Positions 17,363-27,197 of a stretch of DNA of 64,000 nt are shown one piece after another (within the stretch, counting starts at the first letter, position 1; every line of letters starts with the position of its first letter). Source of the DNA: Bacillota bacterium (lineage in GTDB: Bacteria > Bacillota > UBA4882 > UBA8346); contig JAEVYU010000057.1 of NCBI GenBank assembly GCA_023392595.1, forward strand, positions 62,001-126,000, written 5' to 3'. Both the position numbers and the translations under genes were made by a program. The notes below the pieces were generated by a model. It saw only the letters and a list, made by a program, of their open reading frames with translations, did not search any database and was not told where the DNA came from.

Positions 17363-19666
17363 ATGATTGTTTTGCTTTTTTATGCGCCAATCCTTTTCTT
17401 TAGTACCCGTAAGGATAAAAAAGGCTATCCATTGCGGGAAAGGTTTGGTTTTATTGATCCGCAGGTAATCGAAAAATTCCGAGACAAAAAAACCATCTGG
17501 ATTCATGCGGCTTCCGTTGGGGAAACGGTAATCGCCAGGCAAGTGGTAACTGAGCTCAAAAAGGAATACCCCGATTACCCAATATTGTTTTCCGTGATGA
17601 CCGCGACCGGGAAAAAGATGGTTGAGGAAAGCCTGGACGAAAGAGAAAGCGTTATTTTCATACCGCTGGATTTATCTTTTATCGTAAGACGGGTTGTCAG
17701 GCTGTTTAAACCTGAACTATTAATCCTGATCGAAACGGAACTCTGGCCGAATCTTATCAAAGAAGTGCACCGCTTGGGGGGACGAATTTTGGTGGCCAGC
17801 GGGCGGATTGGCGATAAGAGTTTAAAAAACTATCAACATATAAAGCCGCTACTCAAAAGAGTCTTATATAGGGTTGACTCTTTCAGCATGCAGTCGCGGA
17901 TGGACGCGGAGCGAATCATTTCGCTGGGGGCTCCAAAAGATAAGGTTTTTGTGAATGGGAACATCAAATATGACCGCGATTTCAGTAAGAATATCGATCG
18001 GGATGCACTTTATCGCAGGTTGAAAATTGGTAAAGAACAGCCGGTGTTAGTGGCCGGCAGTACCCATGATGATGAGGAAAAACAGTTACTAGAGGTTTAT
18101 AAAAAATTAAAGCAAGCTTTTCCCAGATTAAGAATGATCATCGCTCCCCGCTATATTGACCGGACCGAGGAAATTAAGAAAATTTTTAATGAAAACGGAA
18201 TCAAAGCTGTAAGCTGGTCAAAAGAGATTGACCAATCAACCGAAGAGACCGTAATCATTGTTGATACTTTCGGGGAATTGGCCGGACTTTACCAAATAGC
18301 CACCCTGGTTTTTGTGGGAGGCAGTCTGATCCCCAGAGGGGGGCATAATATTCTGGAACCGGCCGCTTACGGCAAATTGGTTTTTGTGGGCCCCCATATG
18401 TTTAATTTTAAAGAAGACACCAAATATTTTTTAGCGTCCGAAGTATTAATTCAGGTTCAGAACTCTGATGAACTTGCAGAGCAAATGGTTTATTATTTAA
18501 ACCATCAAGATCAGCTTGGGCAAAAGGGTCAAAGGGCCAGCGAACTGATTCAAGCCAATAAAGGAGCTCTGCAGGCTAATTTGGAACAAATCAATCATTT
18601 GTTGATCCGGAAACCTAAAATACTGATAGTCCGTTTGAGCGCGATCGGAGATGTGATTCATACTTTACCGGTAGCCTTTGCCATTAAAGAAAAATTCCCC
18701 AGAGCCGAATTAAACTGGTTGGCGGAAGAAAGAGTAGCCGGGTTGCTCGCTTTAAATCCCTATATCGATAAGATTATCGTAATGCCCAGAAAGCAATGGC
18801 AGGAAATTGGGAGAAGCAGTAAATGGCAGCAACTGAAAGCAATCATCAGTTTTTTAAAGGGTTTGCGAAATTATAATTTTGATGTGGTAGTGGATTTGCA
18901 TGGCTTTTTCAAAAGCGCCCTGCCGGTTGGAATGACAAAGGCTCCTCTGCGGTATGGCAGTGCGGATGCCGGTGAAGGAAGCACTTTATTTTATAACCGT
19001 AAAATCAGAATTCCTGTCGAACTCGATCACAAAATTGATCGTTATTTGTATCTTGCCAAAGAGGCCTTGGGCCTTAGTGATGGGCAGGTTAAATTTGCTA
19101 TTGAGCCCAGTCAATCCGATAAGCTAAAAGTAACCAAATTATTGGAAGATTATGGCTTGCGTGATCACAAGTTTATCATCATCAATCCCTATACAACTTG
19201 GAAAACCAAGGACTGGATTGTGGAACGCTACCGGGAACTGGCGGAACGGATCAAAAAAGAGCTTGGGTATGAAGTGGTTTTTACAGGCGGACCGGGTGAT
19301 CACAAGGGAATTGATGCGGTTTTGGAGAAGATTTCAGTGCCGGTATATAATTGGGCTGGACTGACCAGTCTCGGGGAATTAGCCGAATTATATAAACGGG
19401 CGAAACTTTTTATCGGGGGCGATACCGGGCCGATGCATTTGGCAGTGGCAGTGGGTTTACCCGTCGTTGCCATTATGGGTCCCACTGATCCGAAAATATA
19501 TGGTCCTTATGGCAAGAGAAATATAGTGGTCAGAGACGAACATTCAACTTGTCTTGGTTGTTGGAAGCGAATCTGCCCGCACAATCAGGAATGTATGAAT
19601 AATGTTTCTGTGGAGCAGGTGTTTGAGGCTGCCCAAAAGCTACTAAAGGTTGATGGCAAGGAATGA
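17363..19666 (+). CDS. waaA: Kdo transferase fused to a GT9 heptosyltransferase
   Basis: A single 767-residue frame joins two lipopolysaccharide core enzymes. Residues 1 to about 405 are WaaA: WIHAASVGET with the catalytic Glu region, LIETELWPNLI, VASGRIGDKS and GGHNILEPAAYGK. From about 412 a GT9 domain begins (KILIVRLSAIGDVIHTLPVA) and ends with GGDTGPMHLAVAVGLPVVAI and MGPTDPKIYGPYG. The two would add Kdo to lipid A and then heptose. ATG 17363 has no ribosome site. In the same frame CTG 17336 lies eight bases after GAGGTG and would give the usual hydrophobic WaaA N-terminus (LLLLYNVILM), so that may be the true start. Confidence 0.92.
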   Translation: MIVLLFYAPILFFSTRKDKKGYPLRERFGFIDPQVIEKFRDKKTIWIHAASVGETVIARQVVTELKKEYPDYPILFSVMTATGKKMVEESLDERESVIFIPLDLSFIVRRVVRLFKPELLILIETELWPNLIKEVHRLGGRILVASGRIGDKSLKNYQHIKPLLKRVLYRVDSFSMQSRMDAERIISLGAPKDKVFVNGNIKYDRDFSKNIDRDALYRRLKIGKEQPVLVAGSTHDDEEKQLLEVYKKLKQAFPRLRMIIAPRYIDRTEEIKKIFNENGIKAVSWSKEIDQSTEETVIIVDTFGELAGLYQIATLVFVGGSLIPRGGHNILEPAAYGKLVFVGPHMFNFKEDTKYFLASEVLIQVQNSDELAEQMVYYLNHQDQLGQKGQRASELIQANKGALQANLEQINHLLIRKPKILIVRLSAIGDVIHTLPVAFAIKEKFPRAELNWLAEERVAGLLALNPYIDKIIVMPRKQWQEIGRSSKWQQLKAIISFLKGLRNYNFDVVVDLHGFFKSALPVGMTKAPLRYGSADAGEGSTLFYNRKIRIPVELDHKIDRYLYLAKEALGLSDGQVKFAIEPSQSDKLKVTKLLEDYGLRDHKFIIINPYTTWKTKDWIVERYRELAERIKKELGYEVVFTGGPGDHKGIDAVLEKISVPVYNWAGLTSLGELAELYKRAKLFIGGDTGPMHLAVAVGLPVVAIMGPTDPKIYGPYGKRNIVVRDEHSTCLGCWKRICPHNQECMNNVSVEQVFEAAQKLLKVDGKE

Positions 19667-19709
19667 TTCTATTGAAGTGGCGATTAGAAACATATAAGGA
19701 GAGAGAATT

Positions 19710-20780
19710 TTGAGAGTGTTAATTATCGGTAAGGACTTTTATCATTACGTAAGTTCATTAGTCATGGCGTGTGAATCGCTGGGACACGATGTTATGAAAA
19801 TAAATTTAACTCCATTTAAAAGTCAAAAAGGGAATAGGTTGAGTAGAAACCTAGTAAAAATGGGGCTAAAGGGTGCAGAGATAAGATATTATCAAAAGAT
19901 GAATCGACAATTTATCGAAACGGCTAAAGCTTTCAAACCGGACCTCTGTATTATAATTAATGGCAGAAATATCGGACAGGATTTTTTGCAATATTTAAAA
20001 GAAAATAAAGTTGCCACCCGGCTGTTTATGCTCGATAGTATTCGAATAGAAGTAAATATTTGTCAATTTTTCTTGAAAAATCTGACCTATTACGACAAGA
20101 TTTTCTCTTATGAACCATCCGATCTGGAATTCATGGCGGACAAACATCCGGGAGTGGAGTATTTATTTGTAGGATTTGATACTTCGATATTTTATCCTTT
20201 ACGGGAAATAAAGAATAAAGAATATGATATTTGTTTTGTAGGTAGGCTGTATCCTTTCCGTTTAAAATTATTGGAAAAGGTTGCAAGTTACGCCTATAGT
20301 CATAACAGAAAAATGATTGTTCATACAACAGACCGCTATCCTAAAAAAGATATTTGGCACGTACTCAGAAGTTTTGCTCGTAGTATGAAATTTAAAGCCA
20401 AGTATCCATACTTAGATAAATGTATAATTGATACTCCGTTATATAACGAAGAATTATCAAAGTTTTATCAGAGAAGCCGAATTTGTATCAATATGCATGC
20501 TGGAGAAAGTGATAAATTACATACAGGCCCAAACCCTAGAACGTTTGAACTTCTTGGTATTGGGTCCTTTCAGTTAATTGATGCAGGGCACCTGGATGAT
20601 GTTCAATTGGAAAATGGGCGACATTTGATAGAATATCAAGATGCAGAACAACTGTGTCAAAGTATTGATTATTATTTGAATCAAGAAGAAGAGCGCCAAA
20701 AAATCGCTTCAGCGGGATATGAATGCGCCAAAGAGAAATATTCTATGATAGAATGTGCTAAGAAGTTATTAGAATTATAG
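19710..20780 (+). CDS. CgeB-like glycosyltransferase
   Basis: Starts at TTG 19710 behind AAGGAGAGAG. The 356-residue product begins RVLIIGKDFYHYVSSLVMAC and has, near residue 265, the motif HTGPNPRTFELLGIGSFQLI, characteristic of the CgeB/group 1-like glycosyltransferase C-terminal domain (PF13524). Cytosolic, nucleotide-sugar dependent. It probably extends the lipopolysaccharide core, given the waaA fusion 43 bp upstream; donor and acceptor are unknown. Confidence 0.8.
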   Translation: MRVLIIGKDFYHYVSSLVMACESLGHDVMKINLTPFKSQKGNRLSRNLVKMGLKGAEIRYYQKMNRQFIETAKAFKPDLCIIINGRNIGQDFLQYLKENKVATRLFMLDSIRIEVNICQFFLKNLTYYDKIFSYEPSDLEFMADKHPGVEYLFVGFDTSIFYPLREIKNKEYDICFVGRLYPFRLKLLEKVASYAYSHNRKMIVHTTDRYPKKDIWHVLRSFARSMKFKAKYPYLDKCIIDTPLYNEELSKFYQRSRICINMHAGESDKLHTGPNPRTFELLGIGSFQLIDAGHLDDVQLENGRHLIEYQDAEQLCQSIDYYLNQEEERQKIASAGYECAKEKYSMIECAKKLLEL

Positions 20781-20807
20781 CATTTCTTGTGCGGACATTG
20801 GTAATCC

Positions 20808-21677
20808 CTATTTAAAAATACTTTTTATTTTCCTTTTGCGTTTGATCGCGCGCTCCCTTTTCCTGCGCATTTTGACGAGTAAATTTAATAGTTCACGATA
20901 TCCTTCCGGCGCATAATGTCGTAAAAAGACCTCCTGTTCGTTTTGGGAAAAGTCGAAACGAGCCAGATCTTTCATTCTTTTTTTAGGAGCCAATTTACCG
21001 TTGATTCGGGCCCGGTTCAGATCGATATAATAAAACTCCGGGCTGGAATCGATGTTTTTTATTAAGACATTGCCGGCATGGAGATCATTATGAACAATGC
21101 CGGCATCGTGCAGTTTTCTTACATCTTCGGCGATAAATGGTAAAAAATTGATAATCTGATGATGATAAGGATGATTTTTTTGATTGATAATGTCTAAGAG
21201 ATTATAATCATAGGGAATATATTCGGTTATATAATAACTATAAACCAGTTCATTGTTTTTCCCCCTTTTTTCAACGACAGCAAGGGGTTTAGGCGTTTTA
21301 ACGCCGATATGAATCAAAGCACTCGCAATAATCAGGGAACGGACTGCTTTCGATTGAATGAATCTGAATCGAAGCCTGTTATATTGGGTATTGATGTTAA
21401 ATTTTTTAATAACGATATCGTCCATAAGACACTTATTGTCTTTAGCCCGGAAAATCACTAAGGTATTTCGCTCATTGTAAATAACATTTCCCTTTTCAAA
21501 TCGAACGGGTATTTCTTTGACAAAATTTAAAAATTGCTCATTTTGCCAATCTTCCTCTATCCAAAGGAATTCTCCTTTTTTTAATCCCTGCGCTACATTC
21601 TCCAATTGAGGAAACTTCACGATTGTTTGCCCCTCTCCTATGTGGCTCAAATCCGATCGTATCCATGTATTATTCAT
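20808..21677 (-). CDS. WaaP/InaA-like lipopolysaccharide kinase
   Basis: A kinase-fold protein with the catalytic loop HDAGIVHNDLHAGNVLI (His-x-Asp and Asn) and metal site YIDLNRAR, as in Kdo/heptose kinases of the WaaP family. I start it at ATG 21677, giving 289 residues. The upstream TTG at 21716 would lie within a near-consensus promoter. The very basic C-terminus (RRKRERAIKRKRKIKS) may bind phospholipid or lipid A. It lies opposite to the neighbouring transferases. It likely phosphorylates core sugars, which stabilises an outer membrane; the substrate is inferred. Confidence 0.8.
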   Translation of the reverse strand: MNNTWIRSDLSHIGEGQTIVKFPQLENVAQGLKKGEFLWIEEDWQNEQFLNFVKEIPVRFEKGNVIYNERNTLVIFRAKDNKCLMDDIVIKKFNINTQYNRLRFRFIQSKAVRSLIIASALIHIGVKTPKPLAVVEKRGKNNELVYSYYITEYIPYDYNLLDIINQKNHPYHHQIINFLPFIAEDVRKLHDAGIVHNDLHAGNVLIKNIDSSPEFYYIDLNRARINGKLAPKKRMKDLARFDFSQNEQEVFLRHYAPEGYRELLNLLVKMRRKRERAIKRKRKIKSIFK

Positions 21678-21687
21678 CAATGCGTAT

Positions 21688-21716
21688 ATTATAAGCCCCC
21701 GAACAAGGTGAGTCAA
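21688..21716 (-). promoter_or_regulatory. near-consensus sigma-A promoter for the WaaP-like gene
   Basis: On the minus strand TTGACT (21711-21716), a 17-bp spacer and TATAAT (21688-21693) match the vegetative consensus. Transcription should begin near 21681, only a few bases before ATG 21677, leaving no room for a Shine-Dalgarno site. The mRNA would be nearly leaderless. Confidence 0.7.
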
Positions 21717-21967
21717 GAATGCAAACTGCGACTGTTTCGAAATTATTCATCAATCACTATAAAAAGGCATCCTTGTTTTTATAATAATGGAATAAATAGC
21801 AAGAAAGGGGATTCGTTAAAAATTTTAAGCGTTAATTTAGGGATTAATAATAGATTTGAAATTTGGCAGGATTTTTTTAAATAAAATGGAAATATTGGTA
21901 GTTTAAAAGAATAAGGTTACGGCCTATATTTAGGAAAAAATATTTGGATGAGGCGGAGGTTCTGGAT

Positions 21968-22942
21968 TTGAGCGAATTGGTGTCCGTTGTTATTCCTGCT
22001 TATAATGTGGGTCCTTATATTGAAGATTGTATAAAATCGGTATTCAATCAAACCTACACGAACTGGGAACTGATTGTGGTGAATGACGGATCGACGGATA
22101 GTACTTTGGAACTGGCCTGGAAAGCGGCTGGGGATGATCCGCGCATCCATATCCATACCCAACCAAACCAAGGCTCTGCGGTAGCCAGGAATAGCGGTTT
22201 GAGTTATGCCAAGGGAAGTTCGATCATCTTTATGGATGGGGATGATTTTTGGCTTCCGGAATGTTTGGAGAAATTGGTATCCGCTCAAGAACAAAGTGGG
22301 GCTCAAGTGGCTTATTGCGGTTATAACCATTACTATATGAACGGCTATAACCGGAATTACCGCTATGGCTATCCCGACGGCAATATTATCATTCCGGCAA
22401 TCAAAGGTGAAGTGCGTTTTCATCTCGGCGCAATGTTGATTGATAAAAAAGTGATTGATGAAAACAAGTTAAAATACACCGAAGGTTGTCTAATTGGACA
22501 AGATCTGGAATTTATGTTAAAGGTGGCTGCGGTTGCTACATTTAGAGCTGTTCCACAAAATTTACTGATGTACCGGGTCCGTCCTGGATCCGCCATCAAC
22601 TCCAAATGGAACTGGGAAAAACATTTTCATGCAGTTAAAGGTGTGCGGAGAGCTGCGGAATTTATTGCCGAGCATTATAAGGAATCGCCCAATTTAAGCA
22701 TTATTCAATCGGGAATGGATATCCGGCTTGGCAAATTGTTAAGTAAATTTTTCTGGCATGTAGTTAAAACAAACAATTATCAAGAAGCGCTAAGAATCAT
22801 TGAGAGAATCTTAGAAGATCATTATTACGCAACGACCCTGGAAAAATTAAAAAAGAATCAATTGAGTTTTTTAGACCGAATCAAACATCAAATCGTGCTT
22901 TCAGAAAATAGGGTCCTATGGAATCTTGCCAAATATTTATGA
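21968..22942 (+). CDS. GT2 family glycosyltransferase, copy 1
   Basis: TTG 21968 follows GGCGGAGG by about nine bases and gives 324 residues; an upstream TTG at 21944 lacks a site. GT-A fold motifs: VSVVIPAYNVGPYIEDCIKS, NDGSTDSTLE, ARNSGLSYAKG and the metal-binding MDGDD. The C-terminal third is specific to this copy and its duplicate at 25.2 kb. It forms a pair with the GT4 gene 40 bp downstream. Probably adds a sugar to a surface polysaccharide; sugar unknown. Confidence 0.87.
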   Translation: MSELVSVVIPAYNVGPYIEDCIKSVFNQTYTNWELIVVNDGSTDSTLELAWKAAGDDPRIHIHTQPNQGSAVARNSGLSYAKGSSIIFMDGDDFWLPECLEKLVSAQEQSGAQVAYCGYNHYYMNGYNRNYRYGYPDGNIIIPAIKGEVRFHLGAMLIDKKVIDENKLKYTEGCLIGQDLEFMLKVAAVATFRAVPQNLLMYRVRPGSAINSKWNWEKHFHAVKGVRRAAEFIAEHYKESPNLSIIQSGMDIRLGKLLSKFFWHVVKTNNYQEALRIIERILEDHYYATTLEKLKKNQLSFLDRIKHQIVLSENRVLWNLAKYL

Positions 22943-22984
22943 GAAAATTAATGTTTATAACATTTAATCATGGAAGGTAAAATA

Positions 22985-24106
22985 ATGAAGCCAAAAATAT
23001 TTTTTTTAAATACCTTTGCTCCGTGGGGTGGAGGGGAGAAATGGACTTTGGATACTGCCCTTGAATTGAACCGGCGGGGTTATGAAGTTGTGATAGGCGC
23101 TAAGCCCAGGAGTGAGTTATATCAAAGATCTCAAGAAGCAGGATTAAAGATTAAAGCGGTTTCACTAAAAAACACTATTTCTGCTTTTAATCCATTTAAA
23201 CTCATTTCTTTTGCTCTTTACTTGCGCAAGGAAAAAATCAACATCTTGTTTGTAAATCTCTCCCAGGATTTAAAGTTCGGAGGCGTAGCGGGGAAATTTG
23301 CAAAGGTGAACAAGATTATATTTATAAGAGGAAGCGCAAATCCCATTAAAAATCGATTTTATACCAAATTATTATTGAGGGATTGTGTAACCGGCATCCT
23401 CGCCAACTCTCAGGCTACTAAGGAGACGATTTTAGTCAACACTTCCGAGTGGTTAGATGAAGTTAAAATAAAGATTGTATACGATGGTATTAAATTGGAC
23501 GAAATTAAAGCCGCCATCGCCCAATCTGGATCGAATGTTAGAGAGGAGTTTGGTATTGGAAAGGATCAAATTTTAATAGCGAATATTGGAAGGATTTCTC
23601 GGGAAAAAGGTCATCAATATCTGGTTGAGGCGGTTCGATGTTTAATAAATCGAGGGGTCAAGAACTTTAAGGTATTAATTGTTGGAAAAGGTATTCTGGA
23701 GAATGAAATAAAAACCCAAGTGAAAAATTACGGGTTAGAGGATTATATTATTTTTGCCGGATTTAGAACTGATATTTATAATATGATGAAACAAATGGAT
23801 TTTTTATTACATACGGCTCTCTTTGAGGGTTTTGGTTTTGTAATTGCCGAAGCTATGGCTGTGGGAAAACCAGTGGTTTGTACCAATGTAAGCAGCATCT
23901 CCGATATGGTCATTGATGGGGAAACAGGATATTTGGCACAGAGTAAAAATCCAGATGACATAGCTGATCAAGTGATTAGGATGATAAATACTGATAAGGA
24001 TAAAAGAGAGAAGATGGGAGAAAAAGGTAAAAAAATAGTGGAAGAAAAATTTGCTTTTGAAAAAGTAACCGATCAATTGGAGAATTTGTATCTTGTAAAT
24101 CATTAA
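22985..24106 (+). CDS. GT4 family glycosyltransferase, copy 1
   Basis: From ATG 22985 (GGAAGGTAA upstream) the product is about 373 residues. The N-terminal domain starts KIFFLNTFAPWGGGEKWTLD; the C-terminal GT-B domain has NIGRISREKGHQYLVEAVR and the nucleotide-binding region LFEGFGFVIAEAMAVGKPVV. It is intact and is the better-preserved member of a pair duplicated at 26.2 kb. Likely acts on the same polysaccharide as the GT2 before it. Confidence 0.9.
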   Translation: MKPKIFFLNTFAPWGGGEKWTLDTALELNRRGYEVVIGAKPRSELYQRSQEAGLKIKAVSLKNTISAFNPFKLISFALYLRKEKINILFVNLSQDLKFGGVAGKFAKVNKIIFIRGSANPIKNRFYTKLLLRDCVTGILANSQATKETILVNTSEWLDEVKIKIVYDGIKLDEIKAAIAQSGSNVREEFGIGKDQILIANIGRISREKGHQYLVEAVRCLINRGVKNFKVLIVGKGILENEIKTQVKNYGLEDYIIFAGFRTDIYNMMKQMDFLLHTALFEGFGFVIAEAMAVGKPVVCTNVSSISDMVIDGETGYLAQSKNPDDIADQVIRMINTDKDKREKMGEKGKKIVEEKFAFEKVTDQLENLYLVNH

Positions 24107-24291
24107 TGCTTTTTTGAACATGATGACGTTGTGGACAGGCAACACAAATATCTTCTGTATCGGGGAGGGTATCAGGATTTGTTTAAATGGAATCATCTAA
24201 CCATATATTCAACATACTGATATTGCTTTTTCTCTTACGCAGGATAGAGCAACGCTGGGAGCGACCCAAGCGGCGCATCAGGTTTAGCAGG

Positions 24292-24325
24292 ATGGCGGAT
24301 TTCCTATTGGGCCGCCATTTTTTTT
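24292..24325 (+). terminator. rho-independent terminator
   Basis: ATGGCGG (24292-24298) and CCGCCAT (24312-24318) form a perfect 7-bp stem with a 13-nt loop, followed by a run of seven or more T. It sits downstream of the first GT2-GT4 pair and at the edge of the IS256 remnant. Confidence 0.7.
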
Positions 24326-24389
24326 GCCACAATGGAAAAGCAAGCGGTAAACCCAGAAGGTTCGGAGGGGGCGCCTTCGGATCGAGAAA

Positions 24390-24650
24390 CGGTTATTCTC
24401 CCTTGCGGCCGGTACTCCAAAAATATCAGTGGAACGCTTATTTCGCTTTCTCCCCATTCGCTTTTGGCGGTCTTTTTACCGTATCCGTTCTGGCTGTTGT
24501 CGCCGTTATCCCCAACTATCTTGTGCTGTTCGGGACTTAGATGTTCGTCCATCTCAGCTTCACGTATCTTTTCTAGAGCTCCAGCAAAAAAATGAGCTTC
24601 ACCGTCATGTCGGCGGGGGTACCCGCTCTTTATCAGTGAGTTTTGCAAGC
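24390..24650 (-). mobile_element. IS256-family transposase fragment
   Basis: On the minus strand the reading contains EAEMDEHLSPEQHK, then NSQNGYGKKTAKSEWGESEI with SVP and a degraded R-x-x-G-x stretch. This is the N-terminal region of IS256-type (mutator) transposases, normally E-A-E-M-D-E-H-L-G-Y...NSRNG...KT..GE.EI.VPRDR. The catalytic DDE domain and both ends are missing, so it is inactive. It lies between the two GT2-GT4 pairs and may have taken part in that duplication. Confidence 0.75.
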
Positions 24651-25153
24651 TGTATTTTGTTTTTCATTTAATGGTGTATGATAAAGATGAAATGATATTC
24701 AAGAGTAATAATCATAGAGTATATAACTTGTTGTATTGCATTTTAGAGAATCTGCGTATTTTCCTCTTTTTTCAATCCTTTGTTTACATTTTCACTTTGG
24801 GAAATTCAACCATTGTATACCCTTCTTTTGCAATTAACTAAACCAATTTAGATAAAAGTATTAATTTTTAAATGTCTTTATTTAGATGGACCCGAATAAG
24901 GTGAGCACGAATGCTAATGGGGCTGTTTTGGCATGCCCGTTAGTTTTAAAAAATGTTTGTAATTATACAATAACAAAATAAACAGAAAAATATGTTCATT
25001 ATATAAAAACATTATCCGAAATTAGTATTATAGTTACTTTTAAATTTTGCAGGATTTTTTAAAAAAGAGGAAAAAATAAATTAAATGTAATGAGCTAGGT
25101 TTATGGCTGGATTATGAAGGTAAAAATATTTGCATGAGGCGGAGGTTCTAAAT
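24651..25153. other. AT-rich gene-free stretch between the duplicated pairs
   Basis: No open frame with a ribosome site. The last 80 bases (from about 25055) copy the region upstream of the first GT2 gene, including the GAGGCGGAGG ribosome site at 25136-25145, so the duplication includes the 5' flank. Confidence 0.5.
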
Positions 25154-26128
25154 TTGAGCGAATTGGTGTCCGTTGTTATTCCTGCATATAATGTGGACCT
25201 TATACATTGAAGCTTGTATAAAGTCGGTATTCAATCAAACCTACGGAAACTGGGAACTGATTGTGGTGAATGACGGATCGACGGATAATACATTGGAACT
25301 GGCCCGGAAAGCGGCTGGGGATGATCCGCGCATCCATATCCATACCCAACCAAACCAAGGCTCTGCGGTACCAGGGACACAGGTTTGAGTCATGCCAAGG
25401 GGAGTATGATCGTCTTCCTGGATGGGGATGATTTTTGGCTTCCGGAATGTTTGGAGAAATTGATATCCGCTCAAGAACAAAGTGGGGCTCAAGTGACTTA
25501 TTGAGGTTATAATCACTACTATATGAATGGCTACAACTGGAATTACCGATATGGGTATCCCGACGGCAATATTATCATTTCGGCAATTAAAGGTGAAGTG
25601 CGCTTTCAACTAGGAGCATTGTTGATTGATAAAAAAGTGTTGGATGAAAATAATTTAAAATTCACTGAAGGTTGTCTGATTGGACAAGATCTGGAATTCA
25701 TGTTGAAATTGGCCGCTGTAGCGACATTTAAAGCGGTTTCGCAAAATATGCTGATGTACCGGGTCCGTCCTGGTTCCGCCATCAACTCTAAATGGAAATG
25801 GGAAAAACATTTTCATGCGATTAAAGGAGTGAGGAGAGCTGCGGAATTTATTGCCGAGCATTATAAGGAATCGCCCGATTTAAGCATTATTCAATCGGGA
25901 ATGGATATCCGGCTTGGCAAATTGTTAAGTAAATTTTTCTGGCATGTCGTGAAAACTCACAGTTATCAAGAAGCACTTGGCATCGTTGAGCAAATTTTAG
26001 AAGATCCTTATTATGCAACAACCCTTGAAAAATTCAAAAAGAACCATTTAAGTTTTTTAGACCGAATCAAACATCAAATCGTGCTTTCCCGAAATAGGGT
26101 GTTTTGGAAGCTTGCAAAATTCATGTGA
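25154..26128 (+). pseudogene. GT2 family glycosyltransferase, copy 2 (broken)
   Basis: A near-identical copy of the GT2 gene at 21968-22942, with the same TTG start and ribosome site. It is disrupted several times. An indel near 25195 (AATGTGGACCTTATAC where copy 1 has GTGGGTCCTTAT) shifts the frame and a second lies near 25370 (GTACCAGGGACACAG). A TGC codon has become TGA at about 25502. The C-terminal two thirds (from 25523) remain open. It cannot make a full enzyme. Confidence 0.85.
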
Positions 26129-26174
26129 AGAATATGAATTTATTAATACAGATGAAACCAGGGAGAAAATAATC

Positions 26175-27197
26175 ATGAAACCCAAAATACTTTTTTTAAA
26201 TACCTTTTCGAAATGGGGCGGAGGAGAAAAATGGACTTTCGAGACTGCTGTTGAACTCCAACGGCGGGGTTATGAAATTGTGATAGGAACTACCTCAAAG
26301 AGCGAATTAGGTCAAAAAGCTCAAGAAGCAGGATTAAAGATTAAAACGGTTTCTTTAAAAAGCACTTTGTCTGCTTTTAATCCATTCAAGATCTTTTCTT
26401 TTAGGAATTATTTGCGCAAGGAGAAAATCAACATATTATTTTTGAATCTCACCCAGGATTTAAAGTTTGGAGCTTTAGCGGGAAAGTTGGCAAAGGTAGA
26501 CAAAATCATTTTTCGAAGGGGAAGCGCTATTCCTATAAAAAATCGAATTTATACTAAATTTTTTTTACGGGATTGTTTAACCGGCATCATCGCCAACTCC
26601 CAGGCGACGAAGGAGACGATTTTAGTAAACACTTTGGATTGGTTGGATGAAGCGAAGATTAAAGTTATATACAATGGAATCAAATTGGATGAAATCAAAG
26701 CCGAAATCGCGAAACCGGGGATAAATATTCGAGAGGAATTCGGCATTAAACCGGAGGAAATTTTAATTGCCAATGTCGGAAGGCTTTCAAGGCAAAAAGG
26801 TCATCAATACCTGATAGAGACGGTTAAATGCATGGTTGATAAAGGGATTAGGGGTTTTAAGGTAATCATTGTCGGTGGAGGCGGGTTGGAGAGTGAAATA
26901 AAAGCCCAGGTGAAAGAGTTGGGTTTGGAGGATTATATTATTTTAACAGGGTTTAGAACAGATATTTATAACATTATGAAACAGATGGATTTTTTATTGC
27001 ATACGGCGCTCTGGGAAGGCTTTGGTTTTGTAATTGCTGAAGCCATGGCCGTAGGGAAACCGGTGGTTAGCACCGATGTAAGCAATATTTCCGAGATCAT
27101 CGTTGATGGAGAAACCGGATATTTGGCCCAGAGTGAAAACCCGGAAGATATCGCTGATAAGGTGATCCGAATGATGAATTGTGGAGAAAAAAAGTAA
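26175..27197 (+). CDS. GT4 family glycosyltransferase, copy 2 (C-terminus frameshifted)
   Basis: From ATG 26175 the product is about 340 residues and closely follows copy 1: KILFLNTFSKWGGGEKWTFE, NVGRLSRQKGHQYLIETVK, LWEGFGFVIAEAMAVGKPVV. It ends early with NCGEKK. The missing tail (ERDRRIVEENFSFGKVTDRL) continues in another frame to about 27280, so a small indel removed the last 35 or so residues. The catalytic core is complete, so it may still be active. Partner of the broken GT2 copy upstream. Confidence 0.8.
   Translation: MKPKILFLNTFSKWGGGEKWTFETAVELQRRGYEIVIGTTSKSELGQKAQEAGLKIKTVSLKSTLSAFNPFKIFSFRNYLRKEKINILFLNLTQDLKFGALAGKLAKVDKIIFRRGSAIPIKNRIYTKFFLRDCLTGIIANSQATKETILVNTLDWLDEAKIKVIYNGIKLDEIKAEIAKPGINIREEFGIKPEEILIANVGRLSRQKGHQYLIETVKCMVDKGIRGFKVIIVGGGGLESEIKAQVKELGLEDYIILTGFRTDIYNIMKQMDFLLHTALWEGFGFVIAEAMAVGKPVVSTDVSNISEIIVDGETGYLAQSENPEDIADKVIRMMNCGEKK

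Noticed and set aside
24187..24671. Several overlapping plus-strand open frames
   Set aside because: They are antisense to the IS256-type fragment, whose minus-strand reading matches a known family.
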